Below, piece after piece: positions 1 to 7,962 of a DNA stretch of 64,000 nucleotides. This DNA comes from JAVBMV01 sp031552145. Its GTDB lineage: Bacteria; Myxococcota; Myxococcia; Myxococcales; UBA5297. The notes beneath the pieces are model-generated. The model did no database searches and was not told where the DNA came from. It saw nothing but the letters and a program-made list of their open reading frames with translations. The position numbers and the translations under genes were made by a program. Where the stretch lies: positions 1-64,000 of the forward strand of contig JAVBMV010000003.1 of NCBI GenBank assembly GCA_031552145.1, read 5' to 3'. Positions within the stretch are counted from its first letter, which is position 1; each line of letters opens with the position of its first letter.

Positions 1-156
1 GGGGGGGCCTCTTTTCTGGGTGGGGGGGGGGGGGGGGGGTGGTGGGTGGTGGCGCGGGGGGGGGGTGTCTGGGCGGGGGCATTTGGGGGGTAAACAAAAC
101 CGGGGGGCGGGCCCTTGCGTTGCCCCCGGCCCCCCCGCCCCCTCTGCCCCCACCCC
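1..156. other. G-rich/C-rich low-complexity edge
   Basis: The first 110 bases are dominated by runs of G, including one of about 19 in a row near position 21, and the next 45 are dominated by C. No credible gene is present: the short reading frames here are poly-Gly, Pro or Arg and have no family character. The composition changes abruptly at the pfaD stop codon. This looks like a contig end with poor or artefactual bases rather than real chromosome, although a genuine G-tract cannot be excluded from sequence alone. Confidence 0.6.
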
Positions 157-2007
157 CTACCAGACCTCTCTTCTCTCTTGCCTCGGGGAGCCGTCGAGAA
201 GCGCCCGCTCGGGCGGTGCCGCCAAATCCATGACGCTGGGAAGATTGGGTACGCCCGCGCGCGCGGCCAGCTCGCGCCGGCCGAGCACCGCCGCCCCGTA
301 GAGGATGGCCCGCGCCAGCAGCACCACGTCGCGCCCCTCTGGCGTGCCGAGCCAGGTACCCTTCGTCCAGCGGTTTAGCGCCCCCATGGAGGCGCCACAC
401 CAGATTTGGTAATCGAGCTGCCTCGAGGGCTCTCCGACGGTAGCCCACCTGGAGGACATGCCCAGGTACCAGCGGAAGCAGAGCGCCATCCGCGCCTTGG
501 GATTGCGCCGCGCCTCCTCCGCCTTCTTGCTGTCGCGCAGATCCCAGTAGCGCTCCGTCTCGCTCCAGATCGACTCGAAGGTGCGCTGGAAAACCTGGCG
601 CTCCACCTTCTCGCGCTCAGCCGCCGGGATCGCCTCCCAGGCGGGGTTGGAGCGGTAGAGGTCGTAGAGCTTCTGGGCGCGCTGCGGATAGAAGGTGCCG
701 CGCTTGAGCACCTGGACGCGCGCTCCCAGCTCAAACATGTCGGGGGCGGGCGCCATCGCCACGTCGGCCATGTCGGCCTCGAGCAGCATCCGCTTCACCG
801 CCTTGGAGGTGCCCGCCTGGAGCGAGGCCTGGTTGATGGAGCCGGTCATCAGATAGTCGGCGCCCATCGAGAAGGCAGCGTGCGCGGCGCTGGGCTCGCC
901 GATGCCCCCCCCGGCGCCGATGTGCAGCGCAGCGCCGCGGGCGCCGTAGCCGTGGCGCTCCACCGCCTCGTCGCGCATGCGCAGCACCATGGGGAGCAGA
1001 ACGGTGAGGGGGCGCTGATCGGTGTGGCCGCCGCTGTCGGCCTCCACGGTGATCGCCTCCGCTACGGGGACGAGCGCGAGGAGCCGGGCCTCCTCCTCGG
1101 TGATGAGCTCCGCGGCGCGCACCTCGGCGATGAGCGCCTCGGGCGCGGGCGCCATGAACTGGGCGGCGACCTCGGGGCGACTCACCTTGGCGAAGAGATG
1201 GTTATTGGACTGGATAGTCCCGTCGGGGAGCTGGCGCAGCCCCTTGGCGCGATAGAGCAGCAACGCGGGCGTCAGCTGCATGAAGGCCGAGGCATCCACT
1301 CGGCGCACGCCGTGCTTCAGGTAGAGCTGCGCCACGCGAAGCTCCTCGGCGGGCTCGAAGGGGTTGTGGAGCAGGTTGAAGCCGTAGGGGTCGCGCTCCA
1401 TCAGCTCGGACTTGATCCGCGCGATCGCCTCCTCGATTCGAGGGAAGGCGAGGCCGCCGGCGCCGAAGAAAGAGAGAAAGCCCGCGCGCGCCATCGCGAT
1501 GACGAGCTCCGCCGAGGCAATGCCGCCGGCCATGGCGCCCGCCACATAGGCGTAGCGGAGGCCGTGCGTCTCGCAAAAACGCCGAGAGCCCAGCTCCTCG
1601 ATTCCCGTGGACGGGAGCACCGCCGCCAGCGCGTTTGCGGCGAGCGGCGCCGCATGGCAGAGGCGCGCCGCGCCATCTCGTTTGACGGCGAAGAGCTCGG
1701 TGTCGAGCGCGCGCAGGGCGGCGGCGAGGCGCGCCGGCTCGATGGGTTTGAGCGCCGGCGCGGGCAGCGCCACGCCCTCCGGGGCGCCCAAGGGCGTCGA
1801 TGAGGGCGCGCCGAGATCCTTGACGCTCCCGAGCACCGCCTCGTTGCGCAACGTCCTCCCGAGCTCTGGCTGGGTGTCGGGCGCGCGATAGGCCTCGCGC
1901 ACCAGAGCGTCGATGAGCGCCTCTCGCTCGCCATCGTAGATGGCCACCATGCGGGCCAGCCGCTCGTCGCCGACACTGCCCATGCCGCTCTCTTTTCCGT
2001 CACGCAT
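157..2007 (-). CDS. pfaD: PfaD-family enoyl reductase (PUFA/polyketide synthase partner)
   Basis: 616 residues. The protein resembles PfaD, the FMN-dependent 2-nitropropane-dioxygenase-like TIM barrel that acts in trans as the enoyl reductase of polyunsaturated fatty acid synthases and some polyketide synthases. Supporting features are the segment YAYVAGAMAGGIASAELV with a glycine-rich FFGAGGL just after it, DPYGFNLLHNPFEP, the flavin-phosphate loop region with HIGAGGGIGEPSAA and MTGSINQAS, and the C-terminal part with FYPQRAQKLYDLY and RWYLGMSSRW, which is typical of PfaD rather than of general nitronate monooxygenases. The start at 2007 has a strong Shine-Dalgarno (GGGAGG) six bases upstream. 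The expected partners pfaA, pfaB and pfaC are not in the window; anything downstream lies beyond the left edge. Confidence 0.9.
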   Translation of the reverse strand: MRDGKESGMGSVGDERLARMVAIYDGEREALIDALVREAYRAPDTQPELGRTLRNEAVLGSVKDLGAPSSTPLGAPEGVALPAPALKPIEPARLAAALRALDTELFAVKRDGAARLCHAAPLAANALAAVLPSTGIEELGSRRFCETHGLRYAYVAGAMAGGIASAELVIAMARAGFLSFFGAGGLAFPRIEEAIARIKSELMERDPYGFNLLHNPFEPAEELRVAQLYLKHGVRRVDASAFMQLTPALLLYRAKGLRQLPDGTIQSNNHLFAKVSRPEVAAQFMAPAPEALIAEVRAAELITEEEARLLALVPVAEAITVEADSGGHTDQRPLTVLLPMVLRMRDEAVERHGYGARGAALHIGAGGGIGEPSAAHAAFSMGADYLMTGSINQASLQAGTSKAVKRMLLEADMADVAMAPAPDMFELGARVQVLKRGTFYPQRAQKLYDLYRSNPAWEAIPAAEREKVERQVFQRTFESIWSETERYWDLRDSKKAEEARRNPKARMALCFRWYLGMSSRWATVGEPSRQLDYQIWCGASMGALNRWTKGTWLGTPEGRDVVLLARAILYGAAVLGRRELAARAGVPNLPSVMDLAAPPERALLDGSPRQERREVW

Positions 2008-2168
2008 TTACTTCCTCCCTGAGGTTCGATTCGTTTTGGGTATGGAGAAGTGCGAGGCGTGCGGTCGCGGCGCACACGAATCCCGAACGGGTAGGCACAG
2101 GTGTCGAGGCTGCGACAGTTGCGCGGCGCGCGCGCGGACCCTATCTGACGGAGCGAGGGGTGGACGCA

Positions 2169-3473
2169 ATGGCGATAGGACCATCCACCAGAGGGCCGCG
2201 CGCCCTCTTGGTGGCGGACGCGGAGAACCAGCTCGACGCGGGTTACGGAGCGCTCGCGGCGGCGCGCGCGCTGGGGCGCGCGGGCATCCCGGTCGCCATG
2301 GCCTCGCCCCGCGCCATCGATGTCGCGCAGGGCTCGCGCTATGTCTCGGCGAGGCTGCGCTCGCCCTCGGTGCAGGAGCCGAACAGGCTGCTTGCGTGGC
2401 TCGTCGCGCGGGGACGCGACCTGCCAGGACAGGTGCTCTATCCGACCAGCCCGGAGCAGTTCTGGCTCTTCACGCTTCACCGCGATCTGCTCGAGCGATT
2501 CTTCCGCGTCTGGCTGCCAGAGCACGGCGCGGCGGCGGCGCTGCTGGAGAAGCGCCAGCTCTTTGCGCTCGCGGCGCGCGCGAACCTCGCCGTGCCACTC
2601 GCGCGCTTCCCCGAGAATGAGCAAGCGTTGGAGCGGCTCCTGCCGAAGGTGAGCTACCCGATCGATCTCTGCCCGCGCACCGAGCTCTTCTTCACCTCGC
2701 CGCTGCGCGCGATACGGGCAGGAGATCCCTCCGAGCTGCGCGAGGCGTGGCGGGCCTGGTCGCGCCACCCACGCGCCAAGAAGCTCGCGGCCCACGCGCC
2801 CGAGGCACAGCTCCCCATGCTGCTGGAGCAGCGCCCGCGCCAGTCGGCGGAGCGCTATTGCCTGACGGGCCTGATGGACGAGAAGGGCGAGCGCGTGGGA
2901 GAGCGCGCCTCGGTGCGGCTCGCGCCGCGCACCTTCGCGAAGAGCGGCGTCCCGCTGGGCGCCACGCTGCTCTACGAAGAGGCGCCCTTGGAGGAAACGC
3001 TGGCTCGCAACGTGGCGGCGATGTTGCGCGCCGTTGGCTTCTTCGGCCCTTACGAGGCGGAGTTCGCGAAGCTACCGGGGCGCCACCTGCTGCTCGACCT
3101 GCGCCCGGGGCTCCATGGGCGAACAGGCTTCGATGTGGCGCGTGGGCTGCCAACGCCTCTCTATGTGTACACCGCCTCGGCGCGCGCCGAGCGGCCGCTC
3201 CCCCCGACCTCCCGCGAAGAGCTCTACCCGCAGCGCGCGCGGCGTATCTTCGCGCACCGCGTCGAGCTCGAGGCGGCGCGGCTCGTCCGCCGCCTCTCGG
3301 TGAGGCGAGGCTCACCCGAGCTGGAGCGCGCGCGCCAGCTGATGGCGCGCCGTCAGGGCGTCGATCCTGTCTTCGACATGGAGGATCTGCTCCCCACCGC
3401 GCTCGATCTGGCCGCGCGCCTGCGCGAGAGACTCTTCAGCGCGTTAATGGGCCGTAGCCCAGCTCTTTCCTGA
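2169..3473 (+). CDS. ATP-grasp-like protein of unknown substrate
   Basis: About 434 residues. The layout fits the predicted carboxylate-amine ligases of the ATP-grasp superfamily. The N-terminal 100 residues look like a pre-ATP-grasp Rossmann domain (LLVADAENQLDAGYGALAAA). The C-terminal half has FFGPYEAEFAKL followed by a segment where the usual E-x-N-P-R metal-binding motif would sit, but it reads LLDLRPGLHG, so the metal/ATP site looks altered. The substrate cannot be named. An in-frame GTG at 2160 is an alternative start; the ATG at 2169 has GAGGGG eight bases upstream and is preferred. It is divergent from pfaD, and its last 30 bases overlap the 3' end of polA on the other strand. Confidence 0.65.
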   Translation: MAIGPSTRGPRALLVADAENQLDAGYGALAAARALGRAGIPVAMASPRAIDVAQGSRYVSARLRSPSVQEPNRLLAWLVARGRDLPGQVLYPTSPEQFWLFTLHRDLLERFFRVWLPEHGAAAALLEKRQLFALAARANLAVPLARFPENEQALERLLPKVSYPIDLCPRTELFFTSPLRAIRAGDPSELREAWRAWSRHPRAKKLAAHAPEAQLPMLLEQRPRQSAERYCLTGLMDEKGERVGERASVRLAPRTFAKSGVPLGATLLYEEAPLEETLARNVAAMLRAVGFFGPYEAEFAKLPGRHLLLDLRPGLHGRTGFDVARGLPTPLYVYTASARAERPLPPTSREELYPQRARRIFAHRVELEAARLVRRLSVRRGSPELERARQLMARRQGVDPVFDMEDLLPTALDLAARLRERLFSALMGRSPALS

Positions 3474-6236
3474 GCCCACCTCGACCGTCAGCGGCACGGC
3501 GAACTTGGCGACGCCCGACATCGAGGAGACGAGCAGCTCCTTCACGCGCGCCACCTCGCCCTCGGGCGCTTCCACTACCAGCTCGTCGTGGACCTGCAGC
3601 AAGAGACGCGCGCTCAGCCGCTCCGCCTTCAGCCGCCCACAGAAGTCGAGCATGGCCAGCTTCATCAGGTCGGCCGCAGTCCCCTGAATCGGCATGTTGA
3701 CGGCGATCCGCTCCGCGCCTTGGCGCGCGTTGGCCTGGCGCCCCAGGATCTCGGGGACATGGCGCTTGCGATGGTAGAGGGTCGAGACGAAGCCCTCGCG
3801 GCGCGCCTCTTCCACGGTCCTGTCGAGCCAGGCGCGGACGCCGCGGTAGCGCGCGAAGTAGCTGTCGATGATCTGCTTCGCCTCGCCGGGGGGGATGCCC
3901 AGGCGCTGCCCCAGGCCGAAGGGGGAGAGCCCATAGGCGATGCCGAAGTTGACGGCCTTCGCGGCGCGGCGCATCTCGGGGGTGACCGATATGGTTGGAA
4001 CTCCAAAAATTTCGGAGGCCGTCCGTGTATGGACATCTTCGTCGCTATTGAAGGCGGCGATGAGCGCCTCGTCACCGCTGATGTGCGCGAGCACCCTGAG
4101 CTCGATCTGGCTGTAGTCGGCGGAGACCAGCAGCATGCCCTCCGGCGCGACGAAGGCCTCGCGCACCCGGCGCCCCAGCGGCGTCCGAATGGGGATGTTC
4201 TGGAGGTTGGGGTCGGAGGAGGAGAGGCGCCCCGTCGCGGCGATAGCCTGATGGAAGGAGGTATGGATGCGCCCGTCGGTCCCCAGCAACTCCGGCAGCG
4301 CGTCGAGATAGGTGCTCTTCAGCTTGGCCAGGGCGCGGTAGTCGAGCACCTGACGCGGCAGCGGGTGGAGCTCGGCCAGCTTCTCCAGCACCTCCTGATC
4401 GACCGAGGGCCCCGTCTTGCCGCGCCGCTGCACGGGGAGTCCCAGCTGATCGAAGAGCACGCGCGCCAGCTGCGCATTGGAGTTGACGTTGAAGCCGCTC
4501 CCGCCATGTTTGGCGATGGCGAGTTCCTGCTCGCGGAGCGCTCTCTCCACCTCGTCGCCGACGGCGCGCAGCGCCTTGCGGTCGAGCAGCACGCCCGCCA
4601 GCTCCATCTCGCCCAGGATCGGCATGAGCGGCAGCTCCATGGAGTTGTTGAGCTCGAGCAGCCCCTCCCGCTTCAGCTCGTCGAGCAGGGGGCGCGCCAG
4701 CGCGGCCGAGCTAGCGGCACAGGCGCCCGCGTAGGGCGCCAGCTCCTCGATGGAGAGCTCGTCGCCCCGCCTGCGCCTGTTGGCCGAAATGAAGCATGGA
4801 TCCGCGGGGAACTCCCCTCCGAGCCGGGCGCGCGCCAGCGCCTCCAGGGAATGCTCGCGCTGATCCGCGGCCAACAGATAGCTGGCGAGCTCCGCGTCGC
4901 ACGCGAGGCCACCGAGCGAAATATTGCGTTGGCGCAGCGCCAGATAGTCTGACTTCAGACCATGCCCATACTTGGGCAGGTCGGCGGCGGAGAGCAGCGG
5001 CCCGAGCACTGAGAAGAGCGTCTCGTCGGAGAGCTGGCGCGCCTGGCCCAGGAGGCTGCGCCCCACCGGCACGTACCAGGCAGCGCCACCGTCGAGCGCG
5101 AAGGCGAGGCCGGTCAACGCGCCGCGCCGTCCCCTCCCCTCCGCGCAGAGGGTGTGAAGCGCGAAGCCTGCGCTCTCTCGAAGCCTTCGCGCGAGCTGAT
5201 CGAGCGCTTCACGCGTCAGGACGGCCTGACAATCCACCGGGTGCCGCGACAGGGCAATCGTCGCCGTGCCCTGTGCGTCGACAGACCCGGGCAATGCCTC
5301 TGGAGAAGGTTTGGCCTTGGGCCGGGGCGGCGGCTCGCTGGCGGCAGGTAGCGTCCCCAACTCGCGCAGCAGCCTCGTGAAGCCGAACTCGGTGAAGAGT
5401 GCTCGCAGCTCCGTTTCCTTGGGCGGCCGTCGTCCCAGTTGGGTAGGGCGCACCCCCAACTCCAGGTCGTCGCGGAGCGAGACCAGCTTGTGGGCGCGCC
5501 CGATCTGCTCGGCATGCTCCGCGAGGAGCGGCGCAAGTCCCTTGGCGCCGCGGATGGGGAGCGAGGCCACCTCATCCAGTCGTGCCAGGAGCGCTTCGAC
5601 CGTGCCGAAATGGGAGATGAGCGCCGAGGCGGTCTTGGGGCCCACCTTGGGAACGCCGGGCACGTTGTCGACCGGGTCTCCGATGAGCGCCATGTATTCG
5701 ATCACCTGCGCGGGCATGACGCCGAGCCGCTCCAGCACGTCGGGCTCGCGCGTGTGGCGCTCGCTCATGGGATCGAAGAGCTCGACGTGGGGCCCCACGA
5801 GCTGCATCAGATCCTTGTCGCCGGTGATGACGAGCACCTGAAAGCCCTCGGCGACCGCCTCGCGCGCGAGCGTGGCGATCACATCATCCGCCTCGTAGCC
5901 GGCCAGCTCCACCACCGGCAGATCGAGGGCCTCGAGCACCCGATAGATATGGGGGAACTGGACCACCAGCTCGTCGGGCGCCGGCGGGCGGTGCGCCTTG
6001 TATTCAGGATCGATCGTCTGGCGGTAGGCGCGCGCATCCTTGTCGAGCGCCATGGCGACGTGGGTGGGCGATCGCTCGCGCAGCGCCTTCAGCACCATGT
6101 TGGTGAAGCCGTAGATGGCGTTCGTGGGCAGGCCGGCGCCGTTGGTCAGATGCGGAATGGCATGGTAGGCGCGGAAGATATAGGAGGTGCCATCGATGAG
6201 GGTGAGGACTGGACGAGTGTCGTTCTTTGCGGTCAT
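3444..6236 (-). CDS. polA: DNA polymerase I
   Basis: About 930 residues, normal for full-length Pol I, which fills gaps and removes RNA primers. The 5'-nuclease domain (residues 1-300) has TGDKDLMQL and the helix-hairpin-helix segment GDPVDNVPGVPKVGPKTA. The polymerase domain has motif A (DYSQIELRVLAHISGDE), the O-helix (RRAAKAVNFGIAYG) and motif C (QVHDELV). The middle 3'-5' exonuclease domain is present, but its Exo I acidic pair is replaced (FALHTLCAE where E. coli has FDTET) and the Exo III Asp is also missing, so proofreading is probably absent. The ATG at 6236 was chosen because the 14-residue extension upstream (from 6278) is not family-like. It lies 34 bases after the cpaF-like gene and may be co-transcribed with it. 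Confidence 0.96.
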   Translation of the reverse strand: MTAKNDTRPVLTLIDGTSYIFRAYHAIPHLTNGAGLPTNAIYGFTNMVLKALRERSPTHVAMALDKDARAYRQTIDPEYKAHRPPAPDELVVQFPHIYRVLEALDLPVVELAGYEADDVIATLAREAVAEGFQVLVITGDKDLMQLVGPHVELFDPMSERHTREPDVLERLGVMPAQVIEYMALIGDPVDNVPGVPKVGPKTASALISHFGTVEALLARLDEVASLPIRGAKGLAPLLAEHAEQIGRAHKLVSLRDDLELGVRPTQLGRRPPKETELRALFTEFGFTRLLRELGTLPAASEPPPRPKAKPSPEALPGSVDAQGTATIALSRHPVDCQAVLTREALDQLARRLRESAGFALHTLCAEGRGRRGALTGLAFALDGGAAWYVPVGRSLLGQARQLSDETLFSVLGPLLSAADLPKYGHGLKSDYLALRQRNISLGGLACDAELASYLLAADQREHSLEALARARLGGEFPADPCFISANRRRRGDELSIEELAPYAGACAASSAALARPLLDELKREGLLELNNSMELPLMPILGEMELAGVLLDRKALRAVGDEVERALREQELAIAKHGGSGFNVNSNAQLARVLFDQLGLPVQRRGKTGPSVDQEVLEKLAELHPLPRQVLDYRALAKLKSTYLDALPELLGTDGRIHTSFHQAIAATGRLSSSDPNLQNIPIRTPLGRRVREAFVAPEGMLLVSADYSQIELRVLAHISGDEALIAAFNSDEDVHTRTASEIFGVPTISVTPEMRRAAKAVNFGIAYGLSPFGLGQRLGIPPGEAKQIIDSYFARYRGVRAWLDRTVEEARREGFVSTLYHRKRHVPEILGRQANARQGAERIAVNMPIQGTAADLMKLAMLDFCGRLKAERLSARLLLQVHDELVVEAPEGEVARVKELLVSSMSGVAKFAVPLTVEVGSGKSWATAH

Positions 6237-6270
6237 GCCCCTTGCCTCGCGCGTGGATGGGGCGGGCAGT

Positions 6271-7926
6271 CTAACCATCTTGGCGCGGAGGTAGAAGCGA
6301 CTGAGCGCCGCCCCCGAAGATGGAGAGGTCAGCCTCGACGCCGCGCCCGCGCAGCTCCTCGTAGAACTTGGGGATGAACCCCGTGGCCGCGAAGGACCCC
6401 CGCACCCGACCGTCCGCCTCTAACCCCTCCTGCCTGAAGGCAAAGATCTCTTGGAGGCAGATGGTCTCGCTCTCCATCCCGGTCACCTCGGAGATGTGGG
6501 TCACCTTGCGGCTGCCGTCCGAGAGGCGGCTCTGCTGCACGACCAGATCGATGGCCGAGGCGATCTGCTCCCGAATGGCGCGCAGCGGCAGGTCCATCCC
6601 GGCCATCATCACCATCGTCTCGAGGCGCGCCAGCGCGTCGCGCGGCGTATTGGCGTGGAGCGTAGTGAGCGAGCCGTCGTGGCCGGTGTTCATCGCCTGG
6701 AGCATGTCGAGCGCCTCGCCCGAGCGACACTCCCCCACCACGACGCGGTCGGGGCGCATTCGCAGCGAGTTGCGGACCAGCTCGCGGATGGAGATCTGCC
6801 CCTTCCCCTCGGCGTTGGCGGGGCGCGACTCGAGCCGTACCCAGTGGGACTGCGCGAGCTGCAGCTCGGCGGCATCCTCGATGGTGATGATGCGCTCGCC
6901 CTCCGGGATGAAGCCCGAGAGGATGTTGAGCGTGGTGGTCTTGCCCGAGCCGGTGCCGCCGCTGATGAGAATGTTCTTGCGCGCCTTGACGCACCGCTCG
7001 AGGAAGGCGGCCATGGCGGGGCTGATCGAGCCGAACCGCACCAGATCGCTCGCGGCCAGCTTCTCGCGCCTGAACTTCCGGATGGTGAGGCAGGGCCCCT
7101 TGAGGGAGAGCGGCGGGATGATGGCGTTGACCCGGCTGCCGTCGGCTAGGCGCGCGTCGACCAGCGGCGAGGACTCGTCGATGCGCCGGCCGAGCGGCGC
7201 GACGATCCGTTCGATGATGGCGCGCACGGCGTCGTCGGAGGAGAAGGTGACGGAGGAGGGCTCGAGCCGCCCGCGCCGCTCCACGAAGAGATGCTCGGCG
7301 CCGTTGACCATGATCTCCGAGATCTCTTCGTCGGCAAGCAACGCCTCGAGCGGCCCGAGGCCAAGCACCTCGTCGAGCAGCTCTTTGCGCAGCGCGGCGC
7401 GCGCCTCGACGGCGAGCGCGCGGACCTCCGGGCTCGCCTCCATCAGCGCGTCGAGCGCAGCGCCCACCATCTTCCCGAACTCGCCGCGCTCCATCCGCTC
7501 GCAGTCCAGGCGCCGCAGATCGAGCGCCTCGATGAGCCCCTTGTGCAGCACGCGCCGAAGCGCCGTGTCTCTCGAGCGCGCCTTCTCGACTGCCCTCCCC
7601 TCTTCCCCTCCCTCGGGAGTACTTTCGACGCCGACGCCAGCGAGGGCATTGGCGAGGAGCTTGAACTCCCCAATCTCGATCGCCGCGCCCGGCGCGACGC
7701 GCGCCGCGCCGCGCAGGGCCTGCCCCTCGAGGCGAGTCCCGTTGGTGGAGCCCAGATCCTCGAGCCAGAGCGCCCCTTCGCGCCGCACGAGGCGAGCGTG
7801 GCGCTTCGAGACGTTCGACGACTCGAGCGTCAGCTCGTTCTCCGCGTGGCGCCCGATGCGCACCTCATCCGCCTCGAAGCGGCGCACCGCGCGCGCGCTC
7901 CCCGATTCCATTGCAATCTCGATCAT
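6271..7926 (-). CDS. cpaF: FHA domain-CpaF/TadA-type secretion ATPase
   Basis: About 551 residues. Residues 1-90 form a forkhead-associated domain (IGRHAENELTLESSNVSKRHA, then LEDLGSTNGT), which binds phosphothreonine. The rest is a CpaF/TadA-type hexameric ATPase that drives Tad/Flp pilus or related secretion from the inner face of the inner membrane. It shows Walker A (GGTGSGKTTTLN), an Asp box (ITIEDAAELQL) and the His/Arg-rich segment GHDGSLTTLHANTPRDALARLE. The ATG at 7926 has AAAGGAG six bases upstream; an ATG at 7959 is less likely. It follows the secretin gene on the same strand by 36 bases, so the two probably form one transcript. The FHA fusion suggests that assembly is controlled by Thr phosphorylation (inference). 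Confidence 0.92.
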   Translation of the reverse strand: MIEIAMESGSARAVRRFEADEVRIGRHAENELTLESSNVSKRHARLVRREGALWLEDLGSTNGTRLEGQALRGAARVAPGAAIEIGEFKLLANALAGVGVESTPEGGEEGRAVEKARSRDTALRRVLHKGLIEALDLRRLDCERMERGEFGKMVGAALDALMEASPEVRALAVEARAALRKELLDEVLGLGPLEALLADEEISEIMVNGAEHLFVERRGRLEPSSVTFSSDDAVRAIIERIVAPLGRRIDESSPLVDARLADGSRVNAIIPPLSLKGPCLTIRKFRREKLAASDLVRFGSISPAMAAFLERCVKARKNILISGGTGSGKTTTLNILSGFIPEGERIITIEDAAELQLAQSHWVRLESRPANAEGKGQISIRELVRNSLRMRPDRVVVGECRSGEALDMLQAMNTGHDGSLTTLHANTPRDALARLETMVMMAGMDLPLRAIREQIASAIDLVVQQSRLSDGSRKVTHISEVTGMESETICLQEIFAFRQEGLEADGRVRGSFAATGFIPKFYEELRGRGVEADLSIFGGGAQSLLPPRQDG

Positions 7927-7962
7927 CGCCGCTCCTTTAGCCACTTGCCGTTCATTCACCGT

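Noticed and set aside
1..130. G-quadruplex or regulatory G-tract
   Set aside because: The position at the extreme edge and the lack of any gene make a sequence artefact more likely than a functional element.
2042..2140. Cys-rich peptide like a zinc ribbon (CEACGRGAHESRTGRHRC)
   Set aside because: It lies in the spacer between pfaD and the ATP-grasp gene, and the frame runs on into a shadow of that gene. No Shine-Dalgarno or end fits a small protein.
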